A DNA stretch of 64,000 nt from Acidovorax sp. SUPP3334 (GTDB lineage: Bacteria; Pseudomonadota; Gammaproteobacteria; Burkholderiales; Burkholderiaceae_C). The position numbers and the translations under genes are program-made. This document shows positions 20,667-29,431 of this stretch, one piece after another. The notes under the pieces were generated by a model, which worked only from the letters and a program-made list of their open reading frames with translations, ran no database searches and was not told where the DNA came from. Location of the stretch: positions 16,461-80,460 of the forward strand of contig NZ_BQXQ01000024.1 in NCBI RefSeq assembly GCF_030159055.1, written 5' to 3'. Position 1 is the stretch's first letter. Each line of letters begins with the position of its first letter.

Positions 20667-22304
20667 ATGTACCGAGCAAGACTCTCCCTGGCATTCGCCG
20701 CTCTCGTGGCACTGGTGTGCATCCAGGCTGCATTCGTGTATTGGGGCACGCTTCGCGTCAACGACTACACCCAGCACAGCCGGCTGGCGAGCGACATCCT
20801 CTCGGAATTGCTGGACCTCTCGGCCAACAAGCAACGGCTGCGCGTATGGGCCACCCAGCGCCTGATGAACGCCAACGCAGTGCCCGAGGTGCGCCAGAGG
20901 CTGCTGGAGCGCATGCATGCCAGTGCCGCCGTCCTGGCGGAACTGTCCCGCCGCGACCTGGTGCTGTGGACCGAACTGTCCCACCGCGATGGCACGGCCG
21001 TCCCCCAGGAAGTGAAGCAGCTGGTCACCATGACGGAACTGCTGGAAGACAACATCCTCGCCGTGGAGTCGCGCCTGTCGCAACTTCGGCCGCTAGAACC
21101 GGGAGCGGACTTTCCGGCGGTCTGGGACGAACTGAACGCCACGTTCGACATGGCGCGCGGCCTCGATCTGCGCGAACTGATCAACGGCGCCATCGAGCGC
21201 CAGCGCAGCGTGGTGCCGGTGGCGCGCGCGGCCACCGAGCGGGGCCTGGACGTGCTGCGCCAGCAGGCGATCACCATGGCCATCGTAACGCTGGCGGTGG
21301 GCGCCGTGCTGGCCCTGCACCTGAACCGGCGCCTGCAGCGCCCGCTGGACCGCCTGCTGGCCGGCACGCGCGCCCTGCAGGCCGGCGAGTTGGGCCACCG
21401 CGTGGCCACCGAATCGAAAGACGAGTTCGACCGCGTGGCCCAGCACTTCAATGCCATGGCGGCCGAACTGCAGCAGCACCGCGCCCATGCCGACGCGGCG
21501 CGCCGCGAACTGGAAGACGCCGTGGAGGCCCGCACCCACGAGCTGAGCGTGGCGCACGACACGCTGCAACGGGTGGACCAGCGCCGGCGCCAGCTGTTCG
21601 CCGACCTGGGCCATGAACTGCGCACACCGGCCACCGCCATTCGCGGCGAGGCCGAGATCGCGATGCGCGGCGGCGACCGGCCGGCGCAGGACTACCGCCA
21701 GACGCTGGAACGCATCGTCGGTGGCGTGGACCAGCTCACCAAGGTGATCCACGACCTGCTGCTGATCGCCAAGACCGAGGCCGACCAGTTGGTGATGCAC
21801 CCGAGCCCCATCGATCTGCAGGCCCTGGTGGCCGACGCGGCCGAACAAGCCGCGGCGCTGGGCGGCATGCATGGCGTGGCCGTGCAGTCCCTGCCCGCTT
21901 CGCCTGGCGGGCCGCTCGTAGTGAATGCCGATGCCGACCGCCTGCGCCAGGCGCTGATGATCGCGCTCGACAACGCGGTGCGCTACTCGCAGCGCGGCGG
22001 CACCGTGCGCATCGGCTGCCAGCCGGGCCCGAACGATGAAGCCCAGGTGCTGGTGAGCGACGAAGGCATCGGCATCGCGCCCGAGGAATTGCCCGAAGTC
22101 TTTCAGCGCTTCGTGCGCGGGCAACGGGCGCGCGCGCACCGGGCGGACGGCACCGGCATCGGGCTGTCGATCGCGCAGTCCATCGTGCAGGCCCACCACG
22201 GGCGCATCGAAATCGACAGCCAGCCCGGCGTGGGCACCACGGTGCTCATCGCGGTGCCGCTGGCCCGGTCCACCGACAACCTGTCTCCCGAGGAAGCCGC
22301 ATGA
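20667..22304 (+). CDS. Membrane sensor histidine kinase
   Basis: This 545-residue kinase belongs to a two-component system. Membrane helix 1 covers about residues 5-25. A mostly helical periplasmic sensor spans to about 200, and membrane helix 2 (AITMAIVTLAVGAVLALHL) follows. A HAMP domain (RRLQRPLDRLLAGTRALQAG) leads to the HisKA dimerisation helix with the phospho-acceptor FADLGHELRTP (His near residue 316). The ATPase domain shows the N box (ALDNAVRYSQ), G1 (SDEGIGIAPEE) and G2 (GTGIGLSIAQ). It overlaps the response regulator gene by 4 bp (ATGA), so they are coupled. The signal is unknown. Confidence 0.95.
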   Translation: MYRARLSLAFAALVALVCIQAAFVYWGTLRVNDYTQHSRLASDILSELLDLSANKQRLRVWATQRLMNANAVPEVRQRLLERMHASAAVLAELSRRDLVLWTELSHRDGTAVPQEVKQLVTMTELLEDNILAVESRLSQLRPLEPGADFPAVWDELNATFDMARGLDLRELINGAIERQRSVVPVARAATERGLDVLRQQAITMAIVTLAVGAVLALHLNRRLQRPLDRLLAGTRALQAGELGHRVATESKDEFDRVAQHFNAMAAELQQHRAHADAARRELEDAVEARTHELSVAHDTLQRVDQRRRQLFADLGHELRTPATAIRGEAEIAMRGGDRPAQDYRQTLERIVGGVDQLTKVIHDLLLIAKTEADQLVMHPSPIDLQALVADAAEQAAALGGMHGVAVQSLPASPGGPLVVNADADRLRQALMIALDNAVRYSQRGGTVRIGCQPGPNDEAQVLVSDEGIGIAPEELPEVFQRFVRGQRARAHRADGTGIGLSIAQSIVQAHHGRIEIDSQPGVGTTVLIAVPLARSTDNLSPEEAA

Positions 22305-22984
22305 ACATTCTGGTGGTCGAAGACGATCCGCGCGTGGCCGACTTTCTGCTGCGCGGCCTGAAAGCCGAGGGCTACAGCGTGGAGCTGGCCCGCAACGGCC
22401 CCGACGGCCTGGCGCTCGCGCGCAGCGGCGACCCGGGCTTGCTGCTGCTCGATCTCATGCTGCCGGGATTGAGCGGGCTGGAGCTGTGCCAGACGCTGCG
22501 TTCCGAGGGGCGCCACGTTCCGGTGCTGATGCTCAGCGCATTGAGCAACACCGAAGACAAGGTCAACGGACTGCGCCTGGGTGCCGACGACTACCTGACC
22601 AAGCCGTTCGCGTTCGAGGAACTGCTGGCCCGCATCGAGGCGCTGATGCGCAGGGGGCGCGAGCAAAGGCAGCGCGCCAGCACGCTGCAGGTGGCCGATC
22701 TGGTGCTCGACCTCGATCGCATGCAGGCCAGCCGCGCCGGCCAGCCCATCGCGCTGACGGCCAAGGAACTGGCCTTTCTGGAACTGCTGATGAGTGCGCC
22801 GGGGCGCGTGTACAGCCGCGAACGCATCCTCTCCAACGTGTGGGGCACCAACGAGGACCCGCTGACCAACGTGGTCGATGTCTACGTGCGCCGCCTGCGC
22901 ACCAAGATCGACGAAGGCCATGCCGTCGCGCTTCTGAAAACGGTGCGCGGCTTCGGGTATCGGCTGGACGCCGCGCCCGATTGA
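22301..22984 (+). CDS. OmpR-family response regulator
   Basis: This 227-residue DNA-binding response regulator is the partner of the overlapping kinase. The receiver domain has the acidic pair EDD (residues 7-9), phospho-acceptor Asp51 (LLLLDLMLPG) and Lys near 101 (DYLTKPF). The C-terminal winged helix ends with VDVYVRRLRTKID and VRGFGYRLD, as in OmpR/PhoB regulators. A DUF4440-type exported protein gene follows 168 bp downstream and is a plausible target, though no operator could be defined. Confidence 0.95.
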   Translation: MNILVVEDDPRVADFLLRGLKAEGYSVELARNGPDGLALARSGDPGLLLLDLMLPGLSGLELCQTLRSEGRHVPVLMLSALSNTEDKVNGLRLGADDYLTKPFAFEELLARIEALMRRGREQRQRASTLQVADLVLDLDRMQASRAGQPIALTAKELAFLELLMSAPGRVYSRERILSNVWGTNEDPLTNVVDVYVRRLRTKIDEGHAVALLKTVRGFGYRLDAAPD

Positions 22985-23152
22985 GACACGTGCCGCAGGG
23001 GTTCATCTGCGGTTCATCTTGGCATCATCTTTCCTTCATCGGGCGGCCACGGCCGCGTTCATGCGCCTGCCAAAGAATAGGTCCTGTGTCGCACTGAGCG
23101 ATGCAGCACCGGCAAACAAGCCGGTGTTCGAACCTCTCTCCAAAAGGATCCC

Positions 23153-23644
23153 ATGAAGACGCTTCACACTGCCCTCTCCGCCACTGCTCTGGCACTGATC
23201 ACCCTGTCTGCCCCGGCTTTCGCGCAGGGCAAGGGCGAGCCAGTCTGCATGCCGACCAACGAAAAGGAAATCTCCGCGCTGTTCGACCGCTGGAACGATT
23301 CGCTGCGTACGCTGGACCCGGACAAGGTGACCGCCAACTATGCGCAAGACGGCGTTCTGCTGCCCACCGTGTCCAACCAGCCCCGCACGACCCCGCTGGA
23401 GATTCGCGATTACTTCGTGAAGTTCCTGCAGTCCGAACCGCAAGGCAAGATCGACAGCCGCACGATCCGCATCGGCTGCAACGTGGCGCAGGACGTGGGC
23501 ACCTACACCTTCCGCTTCAAGGATGGCAAGACGGTGCAGGCCCGCTACACCTATGTGTATGAACGCATGAACGGCCAATGGCTGATCGCGCACCACCATT
23601 CGTCGGCCATGCCGGAAACCATCGCGGCCAAGAGCACGAAGTAA
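23153..23644 (+). CDS. Exported SgcJ/EcaC-type NTF2-like (DUF4440) protein
   Basis: This 163-residue protein has a clear signal peptide (MKTLHTALSATALALITLSA, then PAFA|Q). An NTF2-like cone fold follows: ISALFDRWNDSLRTLDPDKV, the repeat motif YAQDGVLLPTVS, and the end YVYERMNGQWLIAHHHSSAM. These are the features of the SgcJ/EcaC and CaMKII-association-like family. Two Cys (in EPVCMP and IGCNV) could form a disulfide in the periplasm. The substrate is unknown. An AAAAGGA site precedes the ATG. It lies downstream of the two-component system and ends at a strong terminator. Confidence 0.8.
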   Translation: MKTLHTALSATALALITLSAPAFAQGKGEPVCMPTNEKEISALFDRWNDSLRTLDPDKVTANYAQDGVLLPTVSNQPRTTPLEIRDYFVKFLQSEPQGKIDSRTIRIGCNVAQDVGTYTFRFKDGKTVQARYTYVYERMNGQWLIAHHHSSAMPETIAAKSTK

Positions 23645-23676
23645 ACCGCGGGCCCCTCGCCGGGGCGCAATGAACG

Positions 23677-23701
23677 AGGCCGGCCTTTGCCGGCCTTTTT
23701 T
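23677..23701 (+). terminator. Rho-independent terminator
   Basis: An 8-bp perfect stem AGGCCGGC / GCCGGCCT with a CTTT loop is followed by a T run. It lies 33 bp after the stop of the NTF2-like gene. Confidence 0.9.
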
Positions 23702-23760
23702 CATTCCACGGGCCGCACGGCAATGCCGCGCAGAGCGGGCCCCATCGCGGAGCGCGCCGC

Positions 23761-24772
23761 TCAATCCATCGACACGTTGGCGCTTTTGACCGCCTGCGCC
23801 ATGCGCGTCATTTCGCTGCGAAAGAACGCAGCCGAGGCATCGGGCGGCGTGAGCTTGATCTCATAGCCCTGGGCAACCAGCGCGTCGCGCGCTTCGGGCA
23901 TGTCGAGCGCGGCCTTTGAAGCCCTGGTACAGGCGATCGACCTCGGCCTTGGGCAGCCCAGCGGGACCCACTGCGGCGATCCAGCCTTCCAGCTCGTAAG
24001 CCGGCAGACCCTGTTCGGCCAGCGTGGGCACGCCGGGCAGCGATGCCACCCGCGCAGCGGTGGTGACGCCGATGGCGCGCAATGCACCGGACTTGATGTG
24101 CGGCGCCGCCGGCGCCACCGCCACCACGCTCAGCTGCACCTGCCCACCCAGGATGTCGTTCATCAGCGGGCCCATGCCGCGATAGGGAATGTGCTTGATG
24201 TCCAGCTTGGCCTGGTCCACGAACATCGCCGCGCCCAGGTGCAGGATGGTGCCGTTGCCGGACGATCCGTAGTTCAGCAGGCCGGGCCGGGCCTTCGCGA
24301 GCGCGATCAGTTACTTCACGTTCTTCGCTTCCACCGACGGATGGGCCACCAGCACGAAGGGCGTGGCACCGATCACGGTGATGGGCGTGATGTCGTGCAG
24401 CGAGTCGAACGGAATGTTCTTGTACACGCTGGGATTCACCACGTGGTTGTTGGACACCACGCCGATCACCGAGCCATCCTTGGCGGCGCGCACGAGCTGC
24501 GTGGTGCCGGTCATGCCACCGGCACCGGGCAGGTTCTCGATCACCACCGGGTGTCCCAACGCCTTGGACAGGCTGTTGCTCATGGCGCGGATGGCGCCGT
24601 CCGCGCCCGATCCGGCCGACAGCGGCAGGATCACGCGCAGCGGCTTGTCGCCCGGCTGTGCACGCACCAGCCCCGGCGCGGCCAGGGCCGCGGCGCCGAA
24701 GAGCAGCGCGGCGCGGCGAGTGAGCGAAAAAGGCTGCGCCGGCAGCGCGCGGGTCGGTGAAATCGATGGCAT
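23761..24772 (-). pseudogene. Bug/TctC tripartite-transporter solute-binding protein, inactivated
   Basis: The gene would encode a periplasmic Bug-family binding protein (about 330 residues). A signal (SLTRRAALLFGAAALAAPG), PLRVILPLSAGSGADGAIRA and VIENLPGAGGMTGTTQLV are readable. A TAA at 24312 interrupts the frame after EAKNVK, where the family usually has a Glu. The frame then continues (LAKARPGLLNYGSSGNGT, QVQLSVVAVAPAAPHIKSG, GVPTLAEQGLPAYELEGW). A second lesion near 23,925 (one extra A in TTCAAAGGCC) shifts the frame before the end AALDMPEARDALVAQGYEIK. Two independent lesions make sequencing error unlikely. It lies downstream of, and probably in operon with, the CoA-transferase and lyase genes. 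Confidence 0.85.
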
Positions 24773-24871
24773 GGTGTGTCTCCGTGATCGTCGTTGGGAT
24801 GGAAGGCGGCGCGGTCTTCGCCGCGCTCTGAGGTGCCGGGTGCAGCAGGCGCTGCCTCGGCGAAGCCTTGC

Positions 24872-26095
24872 TCAGGCCACGGCTGCGGCCTCGTGCAGCG
24901 CGGCGATGGCCTCGGCCGCATAGCCCAGGCTGGCCAGCAGTTCCTGCGTGTGTTCGCCCAGTTGCGGCGGATCGAGCCGCACGCCCATGCGCTGGCCGTC
25001 CAGCCGCAGTGGCAGCAAGGTGACGCGTGCGGTGCTGCCCGCCCGTTCACCGTCGGGCAGCGTGACCTCGGCGAGGCCGCCCGTGGCATTCAGGTGCGGG
25101 TCGTCGAAGAGCTGCTCGGGGCGAAGGATGGGAGCGAACGGCAGTCCGTGCCGCTCGAAGATGGCCGACAGCGCCTCGGCCGTGTGCTCGGCCAGGCGGC
25201 GGCGCAACTCGGGCAGCAGCGTGGCGCGGGCACGCACGCGGTCGTTGTTCAGTGCCAGGGCCGGGTCGGCCTTCAGGTCGGCGTAATCCATGGCATCGCA
25301 GAACGTGATCCACTGCGCATCGCTCACGGCCGCCAGAAAGATCTGCCCGCCGTCCTTCACGCTGAACACGTCGTACACCGCCCAAGACGAGATGCGGTCG
25401 GGCATGGGCGCGGCGGGCTGGCCCGTGACGGCGTACTGCATCATGTGCTGGCCGACGAGGAACACGTTGTTCTCGAACAGGGCCGAGTCCACTTCCTGCC
25501 CCCGGCCCGTCTGGGCGCGCTGCATGAGCGCTGCCATGGCGCCGATGGCGCCGAACATGCCGCCCATGATGTCGTTCACGCTGGTGCCCGCACGCAGCGG
25601 GTCGCCCGGGCGGCCGGTCATGTAGGCCAGGCCGCCCATCATCTGCACCACCTCGTCGAGCGCGGTGCGGTGCTCGTAGGGGCCGGGCAGAAACCCCGCA
25701 TGGTTCACATACACCAGCCGCTCGTTCAGCCGCGACAAAGCCGCGTAATCGAGGCCGTACTTGGCCATCACGCCGGGCTTGAAGTTCTGAGCGACCACGT
25801 CGGCCGAAGAGGCCAGGCGGATCGCCACCTCCAGCCCCTCGGGCTTGCGCAGGTCCAGCGCGATGCTTTTCTTGTTGCGGTTGAACATGGGGAAAAAACC
25901 CGCACCCGCGCCCAGCAGGTGACGGGTGCGGTCGCCGTCCACCGGCTCGACCTTGATGACCTCGGCGCCGAGGTCGGCCAGCACCATGCCGCAGGTGGGC
26001 CCCATGACCATGTGGGTGAACTCCACCACGCGCAGGCCCGCGAGGGGCAGCTTTGCGGACTCGGTGGATGGCGAAGGGTTTGAGGATGCATTCAT
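24872..26095 (-). CDS. Class III CoA-transferase (CaiB/BaiF family)
   Basis: This 407-residue cytoplasmic enzyme moves coenzyme A between carboxylic acids. The start LAGLRVVEFTHMVMGPTCG, the AEVIKVEPVDGDRTRHLLG block, NRNKKSIALDLRKPEG and NFKPGVMAKYGLDY are standard. The region ALDEVVQMMGGLAYMTGRPG ... TSVNDIMGG carries the expected active-site Asp. The C-terminal domain includes GQEVDSALFEN. It lies 18 bp downstream of the HMG-CoA-lyase-like gene and upstream of the Bug remnant on the same strand. Together they suggest uptake and CoA activation/cleavage of an organic acid. The acid itself cannot be named. Confidence 0.92.
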   Translation of the reverse strand: MNASSNPSPSTESAKLPLAGLRVVEFTHMVMGPTCGMVLADLGAEVIKVEPVDGDRTRHLLGAGAGFFPMFNRNKKSIALDLRKPEGLEVAIRLASSADVVAQNFKPGVMAKYGLDYAALSRLNERLVYVNHAGFLPGPYEHRTALDEVVQMMGGLAYMTGRPGDPLRAGTSVNDIMGGMFGAIGAMAALMQRAQTGRGQEVDSALFENNVFLVGQHMMQYAVTGQPAAPMPDRISSWAVYDVFSVKDGGQIFLAAVSDAQWITFCDAMDYADLKADPALALNNDRVRARATLLPELRRRLAEHTAEALSAIFERHGLPFAPILRPEQLFDDPHLNATGGLAEVTLPDGERAGSTARVTLLPLRLDGQRMGVRLDPPQLGEHTQELLASLGYAAEAIAALHEAAAVA

Positions 26096-26113
26096 GGGCG
26101 CAACGATAAAGGT

Positions 26114-27109
26114 TCAGGCCAGTGCGGCCGAGGCAGCCATCCGGGCCGGGGCGGTCTTGGGCAACCCGGCCTGCCAGAGCGTGCCGTGCAGCGTTTCGCC
26201 GGCCAGCCAGCCGGCCACCCGCCGGCGCAGCGCCAGCAGCGCGGGCACATCGAGATGGGTGTCAACCCCCATGCACTCCAGCATGAAAGCGAGGTCTTCG
26301 GTGCTGACATTGCCGCTCGCACCGGGCGCATGCGGGCAGCCGCCGATACCGGCCAGGCACGCATCGAAGCGGGTGATGCCGGTCTGCCACGCAGCGTAGG
26401 CGTTCGCCAGCCCCATGCCGCGCGTGTCGTGAAAATGGGCGCAGGCCAGCCGTTCGCCGACCAGGCCACGTGCCTTTTCGAAAAGGCGCTGCACGCTGGC
26501 GGGATCGGCATAGCCGACCGTATCGGCCAGGCTCACGCGGTCGGCCCCGGCATCGAGCAGCGCCTGCATGAGGCGGAGCACCTCGCTCTCGGCCACTTCG
26601 CCCTGCAGCGTGCAGCCGAACGCCGTGCCCACCCCGCCCTCGATCAGGGTGCGGCTGCTGGCCGCATCGCGCGCTGCACGAATGCGCGCCACTTCGGCCA
26701 CGACCTCGTCGGGGGTCTTGCGCAGGTTGGCCAGGCTGTGCGCATGGCTGGCCGACAACGGCACCACCATCAGATCGGCCCGGCATTCGATGGCCCGCTC
26801 GGCGCCCCGCAGGTTAGGGACCAGCACCGACGCCACGAGGCCGGGCAGCGTCCGGGCATGGGCGAGCACCTCGGCGGTGTCGGCCAATTGCGGCAGCAGG
26901 CGCGCCGGCACGAAGGAGCCGACCTCGATCTCGCGCTGGCCCGCCGCGTGCGCCGCATTCACCCACTCGATTTTCCGGTCGGTGGATACGACGGTGGCAA
27001 TGCTCTGCAGCCCGTCGCGCAGGCCCACTTCGCGGACGATCGCATGGGCGCCCTGGGGGGTGCCGTTCGCAGCGTTGCTGGCGGGGGAGCGGTCAGGCAT
27101 GGGGTTCAC
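26114..27109 (-). CDS. Hydroxymethylglutaryl-CoA lyase-like protein
   Basis: This 331-residue HMGL-like TIM barrel splits 3-hydroxyacyl-CoA compounds into acetyl-CoA and an oxo acid. VREVGLRDGLQ holds the catalytic Arg-Asp pair, ACAHFHDTRGMGLANAYAAW has the metal-binding HFHDT, and IGGCPHAPGASGNVSTED has the active-site Cys loop. All key residues look intact. GTG at 27109 was chosen because AGGAGA lies five bases upstream; ATG at 27100 is an alternative. It is the first gene of the CoA-transferase operon and is divergent from a LysR regulator. Confidence 0.9.
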   Translation of the reverse strand: MNPMPDRSPASNAANGTPQGAHAIVREVGLRDGLQSIATVVSTDRKIEWVNAAHAAGQREIEVGSFVPARLLPQLADTAEVLAHARTLPGLVASVLVPNLRGAERAIECRADLMVVPLSASHAHSLANLRKTPDEVVAEVARIRAARDAASSRTLIEGGVGTAFGCTLQGEVAESEVLRLMQALLDAGADRVSLADTVGYADPASVQRLFEKARGLVGERLACAHFHDTRGMGLANAYAAWQTGITRFDACLAGIGGCPHAPGASGNVSTEDLAFMLECMGVDTHLDVPALLALRRRVAGWLAGETLHGTLWQAGLPKTAPARMAASAALA

Positions 27110-27250
27110 GGCGTCTCCTGGTGGGGTGGGGCTGGGCCATTCTAGAAATTCCCGATCATCAATTCATTCCTATTTTTGAACGCCTAAGATTCCACCCCGG
27201 AATACCTCATGCGCTTCTTCGCTTCTTCATCCCTCCCCCTCTGCCCACCC

Positions 27251-28159
27251 ATGCGATTGCCCGACCTGCAAACCCTCAAGCTCTTCGTGGCCGTCTGCGA
27301 GCACCGCAACATCGCCCGCGCGGCCGAGCAGGAATCCATCGTCGGCTCGGCGGTGAGCAAGCGGCTGGCGCAGCTGGAGGACATGCTGGGCACGCGGCTT
27401 CTCGTGCGCAAGCGCCACGGCGTCGTGCCCACCGCGGCGGGCGAAACCCTGCTGGAGCACGCCCGCGCCATGCTCGCCAGCGTGGACCGCATCGAGCGCG
27501 ACATGGCGGCGTTCGCCACCGGCATCCGCGGGCACGTGCGCATGCTGGTCACGGCGTCGGTCATGGCGGAATCGCTCGCTGACGACGTCGCGGCGTTTTT
27601 GCAAAACCCCGCGCACCGCGACATCCAGGTGAGCATGGAAGAGCGCGTGAGCCCGGAAGTGGTTCGCGGCATTCGCGAAGGCAGCGCGTCCATCGGCATC
27701 TGCTGGGACGCTGCCGATCTGCAGGGGCTGGAAACGCGCAGCTACCGCCACGACCACCTGGCCATCGTCGCCCACCCCTCGCACCCGGTCGCCCAACGGG
27801 ACAGCGTGCGGTTTGCCGACGTGCTGGGCTACGAGTTCGTCAGCATGCCGGCACTCAGCGCCGTGCACGTGTTGCTGGCCCGCGCGGCGGCCGTCGAGGG
27901 CCGGACGCTGGTGCACCGCGTGCTGGTGTCCAACTTCGACGCGGCACTGCGCGTGGTGCGCGCCAACCTGGCCATCAGCGTCGTGCCCGCCGAGGTGGCG
28001 GCGCCGTTCGCAGCGGCCACCGGCGTGAGGATCGTGCCGCTCGGCGACGCCTGGGCGAGGCGCCGGTTCGCGCTGTGCTTTCGCGGAACGCCGGGCCTGG
28101 CGCCTGCCGCGCAGCTGCTGGTGGACCACCTCGTCGCGGCGGGCGAGGCAGCCGCCTGA
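27251..28159 (+). CDS. LysR-family transcriptional regulator
   Basis: This 302-residue regulator has an N-terminal winged helix-turn-helix (LQTLKLFVAVCEHRNIARAA, then AVSKRLAQLEDMLGTRLLVR). A linker helix and a two-lobed effector-binding domain follow. It is transcribed away from the HMG-CoA-lyase/CoA-transferase operon with about 140 bp between them, the usual layout for a LysR regulator and its target. ATG at 27251 gives the standard N-terminus MRLPDLQTLK; an in-frame ATG at 27209 would add 14 residues. Confidence 0.93.
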   Translation: MRLPDLQTLKLFVAVCEHRNIARAAEQESIVGSAVSKRLAQLEDMLGTRLLVRKRHGVVPTAAGETLLEHARAMLASVDRIERDMAAFATGIRGHVRMLVTASVMAESLADDVAAFLQNPAHRDIQVSMEERVSPEVVRGIREGSASIGICWDAADLQGLETRSYRHDHLAIVAHPSHPVAQRDSVRFADVLGYEFVSMPALSAVHVLLARAAAVEGRTLVHRVLVSNFDAALRVVRANLAISVVPAEVAAPFAAATGVRIVPLGDAWARRRFALCFRGTPGLAPAAQLLVDHLVAAGEAAA

Positions 28160-28250
28160 GAGGCTTCGATGGCGTGCGTGGCGAGAGTGCAACAATCCCG
28201 TAACACCTGAGTATTTTTACCCTACAGCGCACGTCTGGTGAAGCTCTTGA

Positions 28251-28270
28251 GCTATTAAACTTGTAGCAAA
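28251..28270 (+). repeat. Dispersed repeat copy F (partial)
   Basis: GCTATTAAACTTGTAGCAAA is the AT-rich palindromic arm of the repeat family without the GCGC half. It lies upstream of the HxlR-like gene. Confidence 0.5.
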
Positions 28271-28362
28271 ATGGGTTCCACGCTATATTCACAGCGTTCC
28301 GGCCACAGGGGTCTCGCCCGCCGCCGGATTTCTATCTTTCTATCGCGCAAGGAGAAGCTTCC

Positions 28363-28668
28363 ATGAGCTCCAAGGAAAACGCCGCCATCAACCAGCTGTT
28401 CGAAAAGCTCGAATGCCGCTATGCGTTGCGTGTGCTCTGGGCCCTTCGCGACGGCCACCCCCAGACCTTCCGTTTGCTGCAGGACAGCGTGGGCGGCATC
28501 ACGCCCAACACGCTGAACACCCGCATCAAGGAACTGCGCGAGGCCGGCCTGCTGGACCACGGCAACGACGGCTACACGGTCACCCCCTCGGGCGTGGATC
28601 TGCTCAAGCGGCTGTCCGACGTGCAGGCGTTCGCCACACGCTGGGTCGCGGCCCGGGTCAAGAAGTAA
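28363..28668 (+). CDS. HxlR-like winged-helix regulator
   Basis: This 101-residue winged-helix protein resembles the HxlR/MarR-like group. NQLFEKLECRYALRVLWALR is the opening helix, FRLLQDSVGGITPNTLNTRI the recognition region, and LREAGLLDHGNDGYTVTPSG the wing. No extra ligand domain is present, and the single Cys in KLECRYAL matches a residue often conserved in HxlR proteins. An AAGGAGA site precedes the ATG. It ends at a terminator and its target is not evident. Confidence 0.8.
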   Translation: MSSKENAAINQLFEKLECRYALRVLWALRDGHPQTFRLLQDSVGGITPNTLNTRIKELREAGLLDHGNDGYTVTPSGVDLLKRLSDVQAFATRWVAARVKK

Positions 28669-28710
28669 CCTGGAGACGGCGCGGGCCAGAAGGCCGCGCC
28701 ACCCCCCTCA

Positions 28711-28738
28711 CCCGCGCGCTGCGCGGGTTTTGGCCTTT
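28711..28738 (+). terminator. Rho-independent terminator after the HxlR-like gene
   Basis: A 7-bp GC-only stem CCCGCGC / GCGCGGG with a GCT loop is followed by TTTTGGCCTTTT. Confidence 0.8.
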
Positions 28739-28740
28739 TA

Positions 28741-28796
28741 GGGCTGCAGCGCAATAAGCACTAGGGCACTTGGCTATCAATTTAATAGCAATTGAT
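28741..28796 (+). repeat. Dispersed repeat copy E
   Basis: GGGCTGCAGCGCAATAAGCA, then GGCTATCAATTTAATAGCAA, follows the same plan as copies A and B (CAGCGCAATAA ... GCTATnAAnTnAATAGCAA). It lies between the terminator and the FKBP gene and includes part of its leader. Confidence 0.7.
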
Positions 28797-28822
28797 TGAT
28801 GGCGCTTTTACAAGGAATTCCC

Positions 28823-29182
28823 ATGGCATTCACCACCACCCCCTCCGGCCTGCAGTACGAAGACTCCGTCGTGGGCGAAGGCGCCGAAGCCGCGCGCGGC
28901 GACCACGTCAAGGTGCATTACACCGGCTGGCTCTACAACAACGGCGAGCAAGGCGCTAAGTTCGACTCCAGCCGCGACCGCAACGATCCGTTCGAGTTCG
29001 GCCTGGGCGCCGGCATGGTGATCAAGGGCTGGGACGAAGGCGTTCAGGGCATGAAGATCGGTGGCCAGCGCACGCTGATCATTCCCGCAGCGCTCGGCTA
29101 CGGCGCACGCGGCGCCGGTGGCGTGATCCCTCCGAACGCCACCCTGAAGTTCGACGTGGAACTGCTCGGCGTGGGCCGCTGA
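28823..29182 (+). CDS. FKBP-type peptidyl-prolyl cis-trans isomerase
   Basis: This 119-residue single-domain FKBP catalyses proline isomerisation during protein folding. VKVHYTGWLYNNGEQGAKFD, FEFGLGAGMVIKGWDEGVQG and MKIGGQRTLIIPAALGYGAR form the binding pocket, and it ends NATLKFDVELLGVG. There is no signal peptide, so it is cytoplasmic. An AAGGAA site precedes the ATG. Confidence 0.95.
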   Translation: MAFTTTPSGLQYEDSVVGEGAEAARGDHVKVHYTGWLYNNGEQGAKFDSSRDRNDPFEFGLGAGMVIKGWDEGVQGMKIGGQRTLIIPAALGYGARGAGGVIPPNATLKFDVELLGVGR

Positions 29183-29229
29183 TCGGGCCATCCAACCGCC
29201 CGGCGCATTCAGCGCCAGGCCACCCACCC

Positions 29230-29263
29230 AGGGGCCGCGCTTCGAAAGAGGCACGGCCCTTTG
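29230..29263 (+). terminator. Possible weak terminator after the FKBP gene
   Basis: AGGGGCCGCGC and GCACGGCCCTTT can pair imperfectly around an A-rich loop and end in a short T run. The stem has mismatches, so this is tentative. Confidence 0.35.
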
Positions 29264-29431
29264 CCATTGGCGGCCCAAGGCGTCGCCGTCCGTGCGCTCG
29301 TTGCCCCACGCCCCATTTTCACGACCCCTTTGCGCCGCCCCGGATTTCTTTCACCGCACCCACAACCTTTGGCGATCCCCGGCGCACTCACGACTGCAGA
29401 AAAATGACTGCGATCTTCCAATGGAGTGAAC

